Shown here: positions 21,339 through 31,857 of the stretch, piece after piece
Position numbering within the stretch: position 1 is the first letter of the stretch
Layout of the letters: each line of letters opens with the position of its first letter
NCBI RefSeq assembly: GCF_900102495.1
Contig: NZ_FMVQ01000011.1
Span: 39,799-103,798, forward strand
DNA from: Nitrosospira sp. Nl5
GTDB taxonomy: Bacteria; Pseudomonadota; Gammaproteobacteria; Burkholderiales; Nitrosomonadaceae
Direction: 5' to 3'
Length of the DNA: 64,000 nt
Position numbers and translations under genes: made by a program
Notes under the pieces: generated by a model
The model's database searches: none
Told to the model about the DNA's origin: nothing
The model's input: only the letters and a program-made list of their open reading frames with translations

Positions 21339-21821
21339 TTATTCTCCGGGTAGCATCCAGCCATGGCTGCCTGCTACCGCACCGGCGACGGCAACCAGGC
21401 TCAAGCTCAGCATCATCCAGTGCATGCGCTGCATCCGCGCAAAAGTCTTTGCCGCGTCGTGCTCCGCCGTATCCTTAACCTGCCGCCGCAGCACAAATGG
21501 TTCCACCACAAATAGCATCAAGGTAAAGAGTAGCCATACCAGGACCATGGCGTGCATCCACCAGAAGCGGAGTTCGGCAAAACGGCTCCATGCATTGAGT
21601 AGATGCACCATGTAGAAACCGCTCAAGCCGACAAGCAATGTGGTAAACCGTGCTTGAGGAGCGAAGCGGCTTTCGACACGGCTGAAAAACTCCGTTCTTT
21701 CGGATGCCGATCTCATTTGTGTCATAGCGGGAATCAGCACGGTGGTGACCATCGCCACGCCGCCGATCCACAATACCACGCCCAGCACATGCAGTACTCT
21801 GGCAAGTGCGAATTCATCCAT
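21339..21821 (-). CDS. integral membrane protein (DUF2269/CopD-like)
   Basis: A 160-residue protein with four hydrophobic spans. It begins ARVLHVLGVVLWIGGVAMVTT, a pattern shared by small CopD/DUF2269-like membrane proteins with conserved His residues in the first span and in LRFWWMHAMVLVWLL. Such His pairs may bind haem or metal, but this is inference. AAGGAG precedes the ATG. First gene of a two-gene operon with the SirB-family protein, with a gap of two bases. Confidence 0.75.
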   Translation of the reverse strand: MDEFALARVLHVLGVVLWIGGVAMVTTVLIPAMTQMRSASERTEFFSRVESRFAPQARFTTLLVGLSGFYMVHLLNAWSRFAELRFWWMHAMVLVWLLFTLMLFVVEPFVLRRQVKDTAEHDAAKTFARMQRMHWMMLSLSLVAVAGAVAGSHGWMLPGE

Positions 21822-22252
21822 AAAAGGTAATCTCCTTACGTTGCCCGCTTTTTCCGCTTATCCTGCTCACAATGACACATCCCGCTTTTGACTCTGGTTC
21901 ATCCACGGAATTCAATAGCGGTGATTGCATCAGCGCGGCACTCGCCTGGTATGCATCGTGCCGCGCGCTTCGTCACTTGTGTTATACGCGCTGTTTCCCC
22001 ACGCACATGGTCACGCGCGAGCAAACCGGTTACCTTTTCCTTGTCATCGCTAAAGTGATAGGTATCGAATTTTCCGGTGCCGGCGCGGGGTCGGGAAGTT
22101 CCACATCCTTGTCGATCAGGTTTTGCCGAAGCGCTTGTCCGTCAACCAACCGCCCATCTCAAGTTCAGTATTTGGGATCGGATTCTTTTCAAGAATGAGC
22201 AGGAATAGGAAAGCTTACCACCGCTGCGTCTGATGGCTTCGCCTAGCCGGCA
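21822..22252. other. intergenic region with possible gene remnant
   Basis: No intact gene is supported. On the minus strand around 22020-22200 a short frame reading NPIPNTELEMGGWLTDKRFG runs into a stop. A second frame beginning LIDKDVELPDPAPAP would continue it if one base were inserted. This could be a decayed small gene, but I cannot name it and chance is not excluded. The plus-strand 108-codon frame at 21872-22198 has no ribosome-binding site and an implausible composition. Confidence 0.25.
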
Positions 22253-23668
22253 TTAATCCAGTGCCTCGGCATTAAATGCGTCGCAGGCCGCGAGGTCGGA
22301 TTCCTCGCAGGCGGGAAGTTGTGCCGCCAGATCGCGCAAGGCGGTGCGCAGGCCTTCCTCCAGGACCGGGTGGTAAAAGGGCAGACGCAGCAGGTCCCGC
22401 ACAGTGAGTGAGCGACCAATGGCCAGCGCCAACAGGTGCGCCATGTGCTCCCCGGCGGGAGCGCACATTTCGGCCCCCAGCAGCCGCCCGCTTTCCGGCT
22501 CGGCGTAGAGGTGCAGGATACCGCTGTTGCGCTGACCGGCGCGGGCGCGGCCCTGATGCTCGAAACGCACTTCTCCCGTCAGGATTTTTTTTCCGTCGAG
22601 TGCCTGAAAACGGCTTCCTATGATTGCGATATTGGGATCAGCAAAGGTTATTGCAAGCGGCGTTCGACGTGCGAAGTGGGTGGGAGCAGAGCGGGTGGCA
22701 TTGATTCCGGCGATATATCCCCCATCGGCCGCCTCGTGCAACAAGGGGATCTGGTCATTAGCGTCGCCGGCCATGAATACCGGGAGATCGGCCACTTGCA
22801 TGGTATGAGGATTAACGAACGGCAGGCCCTGCTCATCGAGTTCTATACCCAGCCTCTCAAGCCCGAGGCCGTCAATATTGGGGCGCCGGCCCAAGGCGAC
22901 AAGTACGCGGTCAACCGCAACCTCCATCGTTCCGGCCCGTACTCGCACGCCTTCGCTTACCACGTCCAGGTAAGCTCTTCCCCCGGGGTACACGGGGAAT
23001 TCACGTCCCAAGAGGTCGAGGGCAACAGAACTGATTTGCGGATCGCTCAATCCGGCGATAGTGGTGCCGCAACCAAATGCCGTTACATTCACGCCCAACC
23101 GAGAAATAGCCTGAGCCATCTCAACGCCGATGGGTCCCAATCCCACCACTGCCATACGCGGAGGCAGGGTTTCCTGCTCGAATAACGTGTCTGTCGTCAG
23201 TAATTGCTTGTCTGGAACACGCCAGGATGCCGGAACGACAGGGTGTGACCCAGTAGCGATAATGATGTTGCGCGCCTGGAGCTCTCGTCCGTTTACTTCC
23301 AGCCTGCCAACACCGAGCAGGCGCGCGCGGCCAGAGACGGCGCATTCGCCCAGAGCGTCTGTCGCCTTTAGCGTGCTAGCGACAAAATCATCACGCAGTC
23401 GACGTACACGCCGCAGCACGGCAGCGAGATCGAGCGCGAGATTGTCCGCGCCCCGAATACCGAATTCCTCGAAAGTACCGCGACGGTGAAAGGCGTTGGC
23501 GGCCTCGATCAGCAATTTGGAGGGCATGCAGCCTACTCTGGCGCAGATCGTTCCCCAGGGCCCGTCGTTGATGAGGACAAAATTGCGGGTACGCTTCTTT
23601 ACCTCTCGCAACGCGGCCAGGCCCGCACTGCCGGCTCCCACAATTATGACGTCAAATATCTTGCTCAT
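22253..23668 (-). CDS. dihydrolipoamide dehydrogenase-like pyridine nucleotide-disulfide oxidoreductase
   Basis: A 471-residue FAD flavoprotein. The FAD-binding GAGSAGLAAL motif is at the N-terminus, a redox Cys pair lies in CARVGCMPSK, the NAD-binding VVGLGPIGVE motif is central, FMAGDANDQ contacts FAD, and FYHPVLEEGL supplies the His-Glu pair of the dimer-interface active site. The fold and order match dihydrolipoamide dehydrogenase, but the redox motif lacks the usual GGTCxNxGC form and no 2-oxoacid dehydrogenase genes flank it. It is best treated as an Lpd-like oxidoreductase of unknown substrate, not the main E3 subunit. Confidence 0.85.
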   Translation of the reverse strand: MSKIFDVIIVGAGSAGLAALREVKKRTRNFVLINDGPWGTICARVGCMPSKLLIEAANAFHRRGTFEEFGIRGADNLALDLAAVLRRVRRLRDDFVASTLKATDALGECAVSGRARLLGVGRLEVNGRELQARNIIIATGSHPVVPASWRVPDKQLLTTDTLFEQETLPPRMAVVGLGPIGVEMAQAISRLGVNVTAFGCGTTIAGLSDPQISSVALDLLGREFPVYPGGRAYLDVVSEGVRVRAGTMEVAVDRVLVALGRRPNIDGLGLERLGIELDEQGLPFVNPHTMQVADLPVFMAGDANDQIPLLHEAADGGYIAGINATRSAPTHFARRTPLAITFADPNIAIIGSRFQALDGKKILTGEVRFEHQGRARAGQRNSGILHLYAEPESGRLLGAEMCAPAGEHMAHLLALAIGRSLTVRDLLRLPFYHPVLEEGLRTALRDLAAQLPACEESDLAACDAFNAEALD

Positions 23669-23967
23669 AGGGATTTCTTTCCGGGATTATCCGAGCATTC
23701 ACTTGAATTTCCCAGTGGACAATTGAAGTCGGAAGGTGAAATTTATCGCCGTCAATTAATCACCACTGAAGCGCGGCTATTCCTATTAACAGGATGGAAG
23801 AAAGTGCCATATCGCGGCCGCTCATTGAGAGAACCGCACTAAAATCGTGGATTCCCCCGGAGGCGGGTTTTCAACCACCTACAACTATGTGCTATTGCTT
23901 AGGGTATCCGGGGAGGGGTATGCTCCACTTTGTTACCTGTTGCTTTGGATTTATTCCTGCTTTGGAT
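23669..23967. other. intergenic region upstream of the Lpd-like gene
   Basis: Nothing gene-like is supported in these 299 bases. A large plus-strand open frame (23794-24609) runs through it but is the shadow of the Sel1-repeat gene. The right end holds most of a perfect 17-bp tandem duplication. Confidence 0.4.
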
Positions 23968-23974
23968 TTATTCC
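23941..23974. repeat. perfect 17-bp tandem duplication at the 3' end of the Sel1-repeat gene
   Basis: TGCTTTGGATTTATTCC is repeated twice without spacer or mismatch. The stop codon of the Sel1-repeat gene lies in the right-hand copy, so the duplication did not change the protein but moved sequence downstream of it. Confidence 0.9.
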
Positions 23975-24852
23975 CCGCCAACGGCGTTCGGCTGTGGCAG
24001 GATTGTACCGAATGGTACGTCATCGTTATTTGCGTTCGCCGTATCGGAAATGTGCGGTTTGGGCTTGGATCGGGTGGCCAGCCACTCGCGGGAACTCTTT
24101 TGCGCTTGCGCAAGTTGTTTGGTACTGAGAGACCGCATGACTTCGTCACGCACCGCCACCGCCTTCTGGATGCCGCCAGCGGCGGCAAGATTGAGCCACA
24201 TATAACTCTGCACCTGATCAGTAGTAAGACCATAGCCGGTGCGATAGATGAGGCCCAGCTCATACTGTGCAAGGGCGTACCCCTGTTCGGCCGCCAATTT
24301 AAGCCATTTTGCCGCTTCCGTGAAATCTTGCAGGGCGCCATTTCCGGTCAGGTACAGCAGGCCAAGTTTGTACTGCGCATCGCTATTTCCCTTTTCCGCA
24401 TTCTCCTGATACAACTGGACAGCGAAACGATGGCCATCCGGGTGCGTCTCCGTTCGTGGGATAGCTGGCTTTGCATCGGTGGCTGTTCGCGCACCATTAG
24501 AGGAGGGGGCGTCAAGTGCAGTCGCTGCATTCAGGGGTGCCATGTGACCACGATTCGACTTGGCAGCTTCATGGATGGCGGATTGCTCCGACTTCATCTC
24601 TGGCGCTAGCGCAACATAGTCGTCAGACATATTACTCTCTATAATCAGCCAGATGAGGCCAAAAAATAAGGCGCTCCCGGTTAGCATTGCCCCCGCTGCC
24701 ACATAAGCATTGGGGTTTCTCACCCAAAATCGTTCCTTGCATTCGTGGCAACGTATTGGTCTGAGGAACAGCATACCTATGGTTCGCTCGCCACGCCGCA
24801 CACGAGACCTGTGCGTCTTCTCACTTCCGCACTTAATGCATTTCGCGTACAT
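23968..24852 (-). CDS. zinc-ribbon and Sel1-repeat membrane protein
   Basis: A 294-residue protein. The N-terminus has two Cys pairs (YAKCIKCGS and RCHECKERFW) forming a zinc ribbon on the cytoplasmic side, then one transmembrane helix (VAAGAMLTGSALFFGLIWLII) and a low-complexity linker. Two to three Sel1-like repeats follow (DAQYKLGLLYLTGNGALQDF, then EAAKWLKLAAEQGYALAQYELG). Sel1 repeats bind proteins in the periplasm, so it may be a scaffold that links envelope and cytoplasm; the partner is unknown. The ATG at 24852 (MYAKCIKCG) is chosen over a frame 30 codons longer because the zinc ribbon begins there. Confidence 0.75.
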   Translation of the reverse strand: MYAKCIKCGSEKTHRSRVRRGERTIGMLFLRPIRCHECKERFWVRNPNAYVAAGAMLTGSALFFGLIWLIIESNMSDDYVALAPEMKSEQSAIHEAAKSNRGHMAPLNAATALDAPSSNGARTATDAKPAIPRTETHPDGHRFAVQLYQENAEKGNSDAQYKLGLLYLTGNGALQDFTEAAKWLKLAAEQGYALAQYELGLIYRTGYGLTTDQVQSYMWLNLAAAGGIQKAVAVRDEVMRSLSTKQLAQAQKSSREWLATRSKPKPHISDTANANNDDVPFGTILPQPNAVGGE

Positions 24853-25029
24853 AATATTTCCGTTTTTTTTGCTGTTCTGCTTGAAAATGGCAGATATTCT
24901 TGCTCTTTCGGGTAGTCTAAGTATTGCCTGACCGGGCGTCAACTGGCTGAAAGGCTCGGCAATACCAAGCTTTCAACAAAGTTTGAAGCGGTCAACACCC
25001 AACACCGATATGGCAATACGGTATCAGTC

Positions 25030-25980
25030 CTAAATCCCGGCGCCCCCATCGAACATCTCATTGCGAATCTGCGCCTGGGAAATGCTGCTGCCCGGCGGAA
25101 CGCTGCGTGTGAGCCAGACGTTTCCGCCGATAGTCGAACCACGGCCGATGGTAATGCGGCCAAGAATAGTGGCGCCGGCATAAATGACGACATCGTCCTC
25201 GACGACGGGATGCCTGATGTTGCCCTTAACCAGCGCGCCGTGCTCATCCACCGGAAAGCGCTTGGCGCCGAGGGTGACGGCCTGATAGAGGCGTACATGT
25301 TCGCCAATGATAGCGGTTTCGCCGATGACTACCCCGGTGCCGTGATCAATGAAAAAACTGCCGGCGATCTGCGCGCCCGGATGAATCTCGATGCCGGTGG
25401 ACGAATGGGCAATTTCGGAAATCATGCGGGCAATCAAGGGAGCGCCCAGACAATGCAATTCATGGGCGAGCCGATAATGGGTGATAGCGGTAATACCGGG
25501 GTAGCAGACCAATACTTCATCAATGCTTCGCGCAGCTGGGTCGCCCTCGTAAGCTGCCTGAATGTCGCTTTCCAGCAAACTGCGTATGCGCGGCAGCCGT
25601 TTGGCAAATGCTCGCGTAATGGCGGAAGCCCGCTCACGATCGGCATTGCTTATGGCCTCGAGACCGGATACAAAGCGCAGTTCACGGCGCACCTGTACCA
25701 GCAAATCCCGGAGGGTTACATCCAGCATATGCCCAACGTAATAATCAACACTCTCATCGGTAAGTTCAGGTAGCCCCAAACGGTTCGGAAAGAGCACAGC
25801 ACTCAGTCCCTCGGCGATACCAACCAGTGCCTTGCGCGAGGGAAGCTTGGGCGGTCTGTCGCGTCTCTGCCGGCTTTCCAGCGATTCCACACGTAGAGTG
25901 CGCAGCTCCGCAACGACCGTATCGATTTCCAGGCCTGCTTTTTTCAATGGTGAATGTCCCGCTTTTTGGAGTTTTGCCAT
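25030..25980 (-). CDS. cysE: serine O-acetyltransferase
   Basis: A 316-residue hexapeptide-repeat enzyme that makes O-acetylserine from serine and acetyl-CoA, the committed step of cysteine synthesis. The left-handed beta-helix is clear (IEIHPGAQIAGSFFIDHGTG onward, then ATILGRITIGRGSTIGGNVW), with the catalytic His in IDHGTG. The N-terminal extension of about 140 residues marks the long EpsC-like form, not the short E. coli one. Its ATG overlaps the stop of the cysteine synthase gene by one base (TAATG), so the two are coupled. Confidence 0.95.
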   Translation of the reverse strand: MAKLQKAGHSPLKKAGLEIDTVVAELRTLRVESLESRQRRDRPPKLPSRKALVGIAEGLSAVLFPNRLGLPELTDESVDYYVGHMLDVTLRDLLVQVRRELRFVSGLEAISNADRERASAITRAFAKRLPRIRSLLESDIQAAYEGDPAARSIDEVLVCYPGITAITHYRLAHELHCLGAPLIARMISEIAHSSTGIEIHPGAQIAGSFFIDHGTGVVIGETAIIGEHVRLYQAVTLGAKRFPVDEHGALVKGNIRHPVVEDDVVIYAGATILGRITIGRGSTIGGNVWLTRSVPPGSSISQAQIRNEMFDGGAGI

Positions 25981-26957
25981 TATATTGCCAAGCCCTGAAT
26001 GTCAAACACATCCTCAAAAAGGCTCGAACTCAGGTAGCGTTCTCCAGAATCCGGCAGGATGACAACGATCGTTTTGTCCGTATTTTCCAAGCGATTGGCA
26101 TATCGTGCCGCCACCGCTACAGCGGCGCCGCATGAAACGCCGGAAATAACGCCTTCCTCACGCGCAAGGCGGCGCGCGTAGCGTACTGCTTCTTCGTTGC
26201 TGACTTGCTCGATTTCATCGACGAGTGAAAGATCCACGTTTTCCGGAACAAAGCCTGCTCCGATCCCTGGAATCATGTGCGGCCCCGCTTTCAGCGGCTC
26301 CCCGGCTCGCTGTTGGGTGAGTACGGGGCTGGCCGATGGTTCGACCGCGACCGAAATAATTGCTTTGCCCTGGGTCTTCTTGATATAGCGCGAGACACCC
26401 GTTATGGTCCCACCCGTGCCCACGCCGGAAACAAAAATATCAATAGCGCCTTCAGTGTCGTTCCATATCTCCGGTCCCGTCGTTCGCTCATGAACGGCCG
26501 GGTTGGCAGGATTCTTGAATTGCTGAAGTAGCACATACCGGTCAGGCTCGGAGGCCACGATTTCCTCGGCTTTCGCTACTGCGCCCTTCATGCCGTACGC
26601 GCCTTCCGTCAAAATTAGTTTTGCGCCATAGGCAACGAGCAGTTTGCGGCGTTCGAGGCTCATGGTTTCAGGCATGGTCAAGGTCAATGGTATCCCACGC
26701 GCGGCGGCGACGAATGCCAGCGCAATGCCGGTGTTGCCGCTGGTCGGTTCCACCAGTTCTTTTCCGGAATAAAGTAGCCCGCGGGATATTGCGTCCTCGA
26801 TCATTGCGGTGCCGATGCGGCATTTTACCGAGTACGATGGGTTGCGCCCTTCGATCTTGGCCAATACTGTCGCTGACGCGCCGTCGATGATGCGGTTGAG
26901 CCGAATCAGAGGAGTGTGCCCGATGGATTGCGAGTTATCTTTAAACCAACGAGGCAT
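25980..26957 (-). CDS. cysK: cysteine synthase A (O-acetylserine sulfhydrylase)
   Basis: A 325-residue PLP enzyme that converts O-acetylserine and sulfide to cysteine. The PLP lysine is in [11 protein letters not shown], the substrate loop is [11 protein letters not shown], the phosphate-binding loop is [10 protein letters not shown], and SGVSCGAAV is near the C-terminus. These fit CysK better than CysM. The ATG at 26957 follows AAGGAATTC; a frame 13 codons longer is also open. Together with the coupled cysE it forms a two-gene cysteine operon, and the two products probably form the cysteine synthase complex. Confidence 0.94.
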   Translation of the reverse strand: MPRWFKDNSQSIGHTPLIRLNRIIDGASATVLAKIEGRNPSYSVKCRIGTAMIEDAISRGLLYSGKELVEPTSGNTGIALAFVAAARGIPLTLTMPETMSLERRKLLVAYGAKLILTEGAYGMKGAVAKAEEIVASEPDRYVLLQQFKNPANPAVHERTTGPEIWNDTEGAIDIFVSGVGTGGTITGVSRYIKKTQGKAIISVAVEPSASPVLTQQRAGEPLKAGPHMIPGIGAGFVPENVDLSLVDEIEQVSNEEAVRYARRLAREEGVISGVSCGAAVAVAARYANRLENTDKTIVVILPDSGERYLSSSLFEDVFDIQGLAI

Positions 26958-27572
26958 TCTGAGAATTCCTTCAGTATGGGTTGCGCACTCATTCATGCCG
27001 AGGATATAAGGTACGCACAGGAAATCAAGTCAACCCGTCTCGGGCGGCAGGGACTCGGAAGCCACGAAGGCGTCCACTCAAACCCGTGACGTATCTGGTA
27101 ACGATACTTGGCGTTGGCGGCAGGATTTCGAATTCAGTTAGCGAATTTCTTCTTCAATTTGATACTTATGATCGCACTACGGCCATCTGACATTGTGCCT
27201 CCGCATGGCTAAGTGGTCAACAACGGGTTATGAATATCAATAAGTTTTAAGAGCTTATGGGTGCGCTGCGTCAAGCTGATCATAAAAAGGAAAACGGAGA
27301 AACCTTGCGGAGTTGATTATAATGGTGAGCTTTCGCTAAATTTCCGCTATCTGCCACAATAGAGCGCTAATACTTATGACTGCAATTGTGGTGCAAGGTT
27401 TTTCCGGAAATGAACAAATTCATTTGAGCTGGGTGCTGACGTATATCGCAACAGTGGAACAAAGAGTGGTACCGCATTGCATTGCACAGGGGCTTCGAGG
27501 GGAGTTCACGGCAGTCCAAGCGTAGGGTTTTGAAGAGGCGCTTATCGGTGAAGGTTATTCCTGGGGTATGGT
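26958..27572. other. 615-bp region between cysK and aroA
   Basis: No supported gene. A TATAAT at 27318-27323 is a possible -10 for the aroA-cmk-rpsA transcript, without a good -35. A 49-codon frame from ATG 27376 to TAG 27525 has no ribosome-binding site and no recognisable product. In many betaproteobacteria pheA/hisC/tyrA-type genes precede aroA; none is visible here. Confidence 0.35.
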
Positions 27573-28886
27573 GTGAACTTTCTTGATCTTCCAGCGGTTA
27601 AGACCGCTCAGGGAATAGTGCGCCTGCCCGGTTCGAAGAGTATTTCCAATCGCGTTTTGTTGCTCGCCGCGCTGGCGGATGGCGTGACCGTTATACACGA
27701 TTTGCTTGCTTCCGATGATACAGCACGAATGCTGGACGCGCTTAAAGCGTTAGGCGTGCTCATCGTCAAGATCGACGGAAATGACTATCGCGTGCAGGGG
27801 GTGGGCGGGCAGTTTTCCATGCGTTTTCCGGTCAACGAGGCGAATTTATTTTTGGGCAATGCGGGCACGGTTTTTCGTCCGCTGACTGCTGTGCTGGCGC
27901 TGGCGCAGGGACGTTACCGGTTAACCGGCGTAGCGCGTATGCACAAACGCCCCATTGGCGATCTGGTGGATGCGCTACGCCAATTGGGTGCGGATATCAC
28001 TTATCTCGGTGAGGAGGGCTTCCCTCCACTGCAAATCAAACCCGCCGGCATCCATGCAACAGCGATAACAGTGAATGGAAGTATATCCAGCCAATTCCTG
28101 ACCGGTCTGCTGATGGCCTTGCCCCTGGCCGGACCGATCGCTGACAGAGCACGGACGATAACGGTGACGGGAGAGTTGATCTCGCGGCCTTATATCGAAC
28201 TGACCATTGCGCTGATGGCCCGTTTTGGCGTACAGGTAGAGCAGGAAGAATGGCGCCGCTTTGTTCTGCACGGCGGGCAGCGCTATCGCAGTCCCGGCCA
28301 GATATTTGTCGAGGGGGACGCATCCTCCGCCTCATATTTCCTCGCCGCGGGTGCTATCGGTGCCGGCCCGGTACGGGTGGAAGGGGTAGGGCAAGGCAGT
28401 TTTCAGGGAGACGCCCGTTTTGCTGAGGTACTGAAAAAAATGGGAGCGCGAATCAGGCTGGGAGATAATTGGATCGAGGCGCGCTCGCCGGAATCCGGCT
28501 CTCTGCGAGCGATTGAATTTGACTGCAATCATATTCCCGATGCTGCCATGACGCTTGCAATGGCGGCGTTGTTTGCCAAGGGCACTACCACGCTGCGGAA
28601 TATCGCCAGTTGGCGGGTAAAAGAAACTGACCGCCTCGCGGCGATGGCGAAAGAGTTGCGCAAGCTGGGCGCCGCAGTGGATGAGGGGCCGGATTTTCTG
28701 CGTGTTACGCCGCCAGATGGGAGTCTTACCGCGCACGCGGTAATTGATACCTATGATGACCATCGTATGGCCATGTGCTTCTCGCTCGCATCCTTCGGCG
28801 CCCCCATCCGTATCAACGAGCCAGATTGCGTAGCGAAGACGTTTCCCGATTATTTCGAAAAGTTCGCGGCAATAGTCGGAGTTTGA
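27573..28886 (+). CDS. aroA: 3-phosphoshikimate 1-carboxyvinyltransferase (EPSP synthase)
   Basis: A 437-residue enzyme of the shikimate pathway that joins shikimate-3-phosphate with phosphoenolpyruvate. [50 protein letters not shown] and the C-terminal [13 protein letters not shown] motif are all seen. The start codon is GTG, preceded by a weak TGGGGT; no ATG gives a better N-terminus. First gene of the conserved aroA-cmk-rpsA-ihfB block. Confidence 0.96.
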   Translation: MNFLDLPAVKTAQGIVRLPGSKSISNRVLLLAALADGVTVIHDLLASDDTARMLDALKALGVLIVKIDGNDYRVQGVGGQFSMRFPVNEANLFLGNAGTVFRPLTAVLALAQGRYRLTGVARMHKRPIGDLVDALRQLGADITYLGEEGFPPLQIKPAGIHATAITVNGSISSQFLTGLLMALPLAGPIADRARTITVTGELISRPYIELTIALMARFGVQVEQEEWRRFVLHGGQRYRSPGQIFVEGDASSASYFLAAGAIGAGPVRVEGVGQGSFQGDARFAEVLKKMGARIRLGDNWIEARSPESGSLRAIEFDCNHIPDAAMTLAMAALFAKGTTTLRNIASWRVKETDRLAAMAKELRKLGAAVDEGPDFLRVTPPDGSLTAHAVIDTYDDHRMAMCFSLASFGAPIRINEPDCVAKTFPDYFEKFAAIVGV

Positions 28887-28929
28887 TCCGACATCGTTCT
28901 CCAGATAGAAGTTTAACCGAGGTTTTTTC

Positions 28930-29607
28930 ATGAACGTCAATGATATTCCCGTTATCGCAATTGACGGACCCTCCGCGTCGGGCAAAGGCACGGTTGCACA
29001 ACGCGTGGCAGGAAAACTGGGATTTCATTATCTCGACAGCGGCGCTCTTTATCGCCTGGTGGCATTGGCGGGCATGCGATCGCGAGTCGATCTGGCCGAT
29101 GAAAAAGTGCTTAGCGACATCGCCGCACGCCTTGATGTCGTTTTTGTCGATGCGGAGATTCTATTGGGAAACGTAAACGTTACTGACGCAATCCGCGTGG
29201 AAGCGTGCGGCAATGTGGCGTCCAAAGTTGCTGCATATCCGCAAGTCAGAACGGCGTTATTGGAGCGGCAGCGCGCATTTCGCCAACTCCCTGGTCTCGT
29301 AGCGGATGGCCGTGACATGGGATCGGTAGTATTTCCTGATGCCATTCTCAAGATATTTCTTACCGCAAGCGCTGAAGCGCGCGCGCAAAGACGGTATAAA
29401 CAGTTGATGGAGAAAGGGATAGATGCTAATATCTCCACCCTTTTGCAGGATATACGGGAACGCGACGCACGCGACAGCAGTCGTGGCGTGGCACCCTTGC
29501 GGCAGGGCGTCGATACACGTTTACTGGATACGACTTCGCTCGATATCGAACAAGCGGTGGATAGCGTACTGAAGCAATACGCCGAATGTGCAAAAGGGCA
29601 TCTCTAA
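28930..29607 (+). CDS. cmk: cytidylate kinase
   Basis: A 225-residue nucleoside monophosphate kinase that converts CMP and dCMP to diphosphates. The P-loop is [10 protein letters not shown], followed by YLDSGALYR; the CMP-binding [15 protein letters not shown] and the lid region [10 protein letters not shown] are recognisable. The ATG follows GAGGTTTTTTC. It sits 43 bases after aroA and upstream of rpsA, the standard order in beta- and gammaproteobacteria. Confidence 0.96.
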   Translation: MNVNDIPVIAIDGPSASGKGTVAQRVAGKLGFHYLDSGALYRLVALAGMRSRVDLADEKVLSDIAARLDVVFVDAEILLGNVNVTDAIRVEACGNVASKVAAYPQVRTALLERQRAFRQLPGLVADGRDMGSVVFPDAILKIFLTASAEARAQRRYKQLMEKGIDANISTLLQDIRERDARDSSRGVAPLRQGVDTRLLDTTSLDIEQAVDSVLKQYAECAKGHL

Positions 29608-29770
29608 AATTCAAGATTCCGGGATTAACGCAGTAGAAGTAGAATTTGCGGCGGAAAAATCAGGATTTATAGAGGCAGCCAAAGGGTGTTTGATTACACG
29701 GCATTGTCCGCCACCTTCTTCATAGGGCGAGGGAGCCAGTAATTCAGACAGTTATTTTTAATCTACTAGC

Positions 29771-29794
29771 CCCGTCAGAATTCGTTTGGACGGG
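29771..29794 (+). promoter_or_regulatory. hairpin in the rpsA leader
   Basis: CCCGTC (29771-29776) pairs with GACGGG (29789-29794) across a 12-base loop, 24 bases before the rpsA ATG. There is no T-run, so it is not a terminator. No clear Shine-Dalgarno precedes rpsA, which matches the structured, autoregulated leader known for S1 mRNA in E. coli. Confidence 0.35.
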
Positions 29795-29818
29795 ATTTCA
29801 AATCAGGTATTTTCCACA

Positions 29819-31534
29819 ATGACTATTGCTTCCCCCGCTACAGATTCCCCTGAAAGTTTTGCAGCGCTATTTGAAGAAAGCCTCTCCCGCCAGGAAATGC
29901 GCGTTGGTGAAGTAATCACCGCCGAGGTTGTCCGCGTTGATTACAACATCGTAGTGGTAAACGCGGGGCTCAAATCGGAAAGTTTCATCCCCGTCGAAGA
30001 ATTCAAGAATGACAAGGGCGAAATCGAGGTCAAGCCTGGTGATTTCGTCAGCGTTGCGATCGAAGCGCTGGAAGATGGTTATGGCGAAACCCGCTTATCG
30101 CGGGACAAGGCCAAACGTCTCACAGCCTGGCATGACCTGGAAGCCGCCATGGAAAGCGGCGCCATTGTCTGTGGTCTGGTAAGCGGCAAGGTCAAGGGTG
30201 GCTTGACGGCCATGATTAACGGTATCCGCGCCTTTCTGCCCGGTTCCCTGGTGGATATCCGTCCAGTCAAGGACACCACGCCATACGAAAATAAGGAGAT
30301 GGAATTCAAGGTCATCAAATTGGACCGGAAGCGCAACAATGTGGTGGTGTCGCGACGTGCGGTGCTGGAAGAAAGCCAGGGCGCGGACCGTCAGTCACTG
30401 CTGGCAAATCTGGCCGAAGGCGCGGTGGTCAAGGGTATTGTCAAGAACATCACCGATTACGGCGCATTCGTGGATTTGGGAGGCATAGATGGCCTGTTGC
30501 ATATCACCGATCTCGCATGGCGACGGGTGAAGCATCCTTCCGAAGTCATTAGCGTCGGGGATGAAGTGACTGCCAAGGTACTCAAATTCGATCAGGAAAA
30601 AAATCGCGTCTCGCTCGGGATGAAGCAGCTGAGTGAGGATCCATGGGTAGGACTCTCCCGGCGTTATCCCCAGCATACGCGTCTATTCGGCAAAGTCAGC
30701 AATCTTACGGACTACGGTGCATTTGTTGAAATTGAGCAAGGCATTGAAGGACTGGTGCATGTGTCTGAAATGGACTGGACCAACAAGAACGTGTATCCCT
30801 CCAAAGTGGTGCAATTGGGTGATGAAGTGGAAGTGATGATTCTGGAAATCGATGAAGAACGCAGGCGTATCTCGCTCGGTATGAAGCAATGCAAGGTTAA
30901 TCCCTGGGATGATTTTGCCATGAATCATCAGAAGGGCGACAAAGTGCGCGGTCAAATCAAGTCCATTACCGATTTCGGTGTATTCATCGGGTTGCAGGGC
31001 GGCATAGACGGGCTGGTGCATCTTTCCGATCTTTCATGGAATCAGCCCGGTGAAGAGGCAGTGCGTAACTATAAGAAAGGTGATGAAGTTGAGGCAATGG
31101 TATTGTCCATTGATGTCGAGCGCGAACGCATTTCGCTGGGCATCAAGCAGATGGAAGGTGACCCTTTCAACAGCTTTGTCGCGGTACATGACAAAAACAG
31201 TATTGTCAAAGGCACAGTCAAGTCAATTGACGCCAAAGGTGCGGTGATTATGCTGGAGAACGATGTGGAAGGTTATCTGCGTGCATCCGAAGTATCACGC
31301 GACCGAGTCGAGGACATTCGAACACATTTGAAGGAAGGCGATACGGTTGAGGCGATGATCATTAATGTCGATCGCAAGAACCGCGGTATTAATCTCTCCA
31401 TCAAAGCCAAGGATATGTCGGAAGAATCCGATGCCATGCAGAAAGTCACGGTCGATAATCCCGCCAATGCCGGAACCACCAGCCTGGGCGCGCTACTTAA
31501 AGCCAAGATGGATGTCAAAAATACTGAACAATAA
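29819..31534 (+). CDS. rpsA: 30S ribosomal protein S1
   Basis: A 571-residue protein with six S1 OB-fold repeats that unfolds mRNA and docks it on the 30S subunit. The repeats are visible as recurring [20 protein letters not shown] and LVHVSEMDW patterns from about residue 20 to 540. The ATG at 29819 ([14 protein letters not shown]) is chosen over an 11-codon extension because the family N-terminus starts with MT..SFA.LFEES. The Shine-Dalgarno is degenerate. It lies 9 bases before ihfB. Confidence 0.97.
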   Translation: MTIASPATDSPESFAALFEESLSRQEMRVGEVITAEVVRVDYNIVVVNAGLKSESFIPVEEFKNDKGEIEVKPGDFVSVAIEALEDGYGETRLSRDKAKRLTAWHDLEAAMESGAIVCGLVSGKVKGGLTAMINGIRAFLPGSLVDIRPVKDTTPYENKEMEFKVIKLDRKRNNVVVSRRAVLEESQGADRQSLLANLAEGAVVKGIVKNITDYGAFVDLGGIDGLLHITDLAWRRVKHPSEVISVGDEVTAKVLKFDQEKNRVSLGMKQLSEDPWVGLSRRYPQHTRLFGKVSNLTDYGAFVEIEQGIEGLVHVSEMDWTNKNVYPSKVVQLGDEVEVMILEIDEERRRISLGMKQCKVNPWDDFAMNHQKGDKVRGQIKSITDFGVFIGLQGGIDGLVHLSDLSWNQPGEEAVRNYKKGDEVEAMVLSIDVERERISLGIKQMEGDPFNSFVAVHDKNSIVKGTVKSIDAKGAVIMLENDVEGYLRASEVSRDRVEDIRTHLKEGDTVEAMIINVDRKNRGINLSIKAKDMSEESDAMQKVTVDNPANAGTTSLGALLKAKMDVKNTEQ

Positions 31535-31543
31535 AGGTTGCCC

Positions 31544-31828
31544 ATGACAAAGTCTGAATTGATTTCAAGGCTTGCAGCGCGTTATCCGCAGCTAGTGGCG
31601 AAGGATGCCGAGCTCGCAGTCAAGGTGATACTTGATGCCATGACTAAGAGTTTGTCACAGGGGCAACGCATTGAGATCCGTGGGTTTGGCAGTTTCGATC
31701 TGAATTATCGTCCGCCGCGTGTCGGGCGCAATCCGAAATCCGGAGAAAAAGTGCGGGTTCCGGAGAAATATGTTCCGCATTTCAAGGCAGGGAAAGAAAT
31801 GCGCGAGCGGGTCGATCGCAAGAGCTGA
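31544..31828 (+). CDS. ihfB: integration host factor subunit beta
   Basis: A 94-residue HU/IHF-family DNA-bending protein, starting [11 protein letters not shown]. The DNA-intercalating beta-arm with Pro is in the segment [20 protein letters not shown]. It acts as a heterodimer with IhfA, which is not in the window. AAAGG precedes the ATG; a TTG two codons upstream is in frame but less likely. It follows rpsA directly and ends at a strong terminator. IHF is commonly required to bend DNA at sigma-54 promoters such as the one proposed at 41855. Confidence 0.96.
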   Translation: MTKSELISRLAARYPQLVAKDAELAVKVILDAMTKSLSQGQRIEIRGFGSFDLNYRPPRVGRNPKSGEKVRVPEKYVPHFKAGKEMRERVDRKS

Positions 31829-31857
31829 AAAAATCGTAACAGTTGAGAAGCATAACG

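Noticed and set aside
21872..22198. 108-codon plus-strand frame
   Set aside because: No start signal, Cys/Ser-rich unlikely composition, no family resemblance.
23794..24609. 271-codon plus-strand open frame
   Set aside because: Shadow of the Sel1-repeat gene, whose repeats and zinc ribbon are clear on the minus strand.
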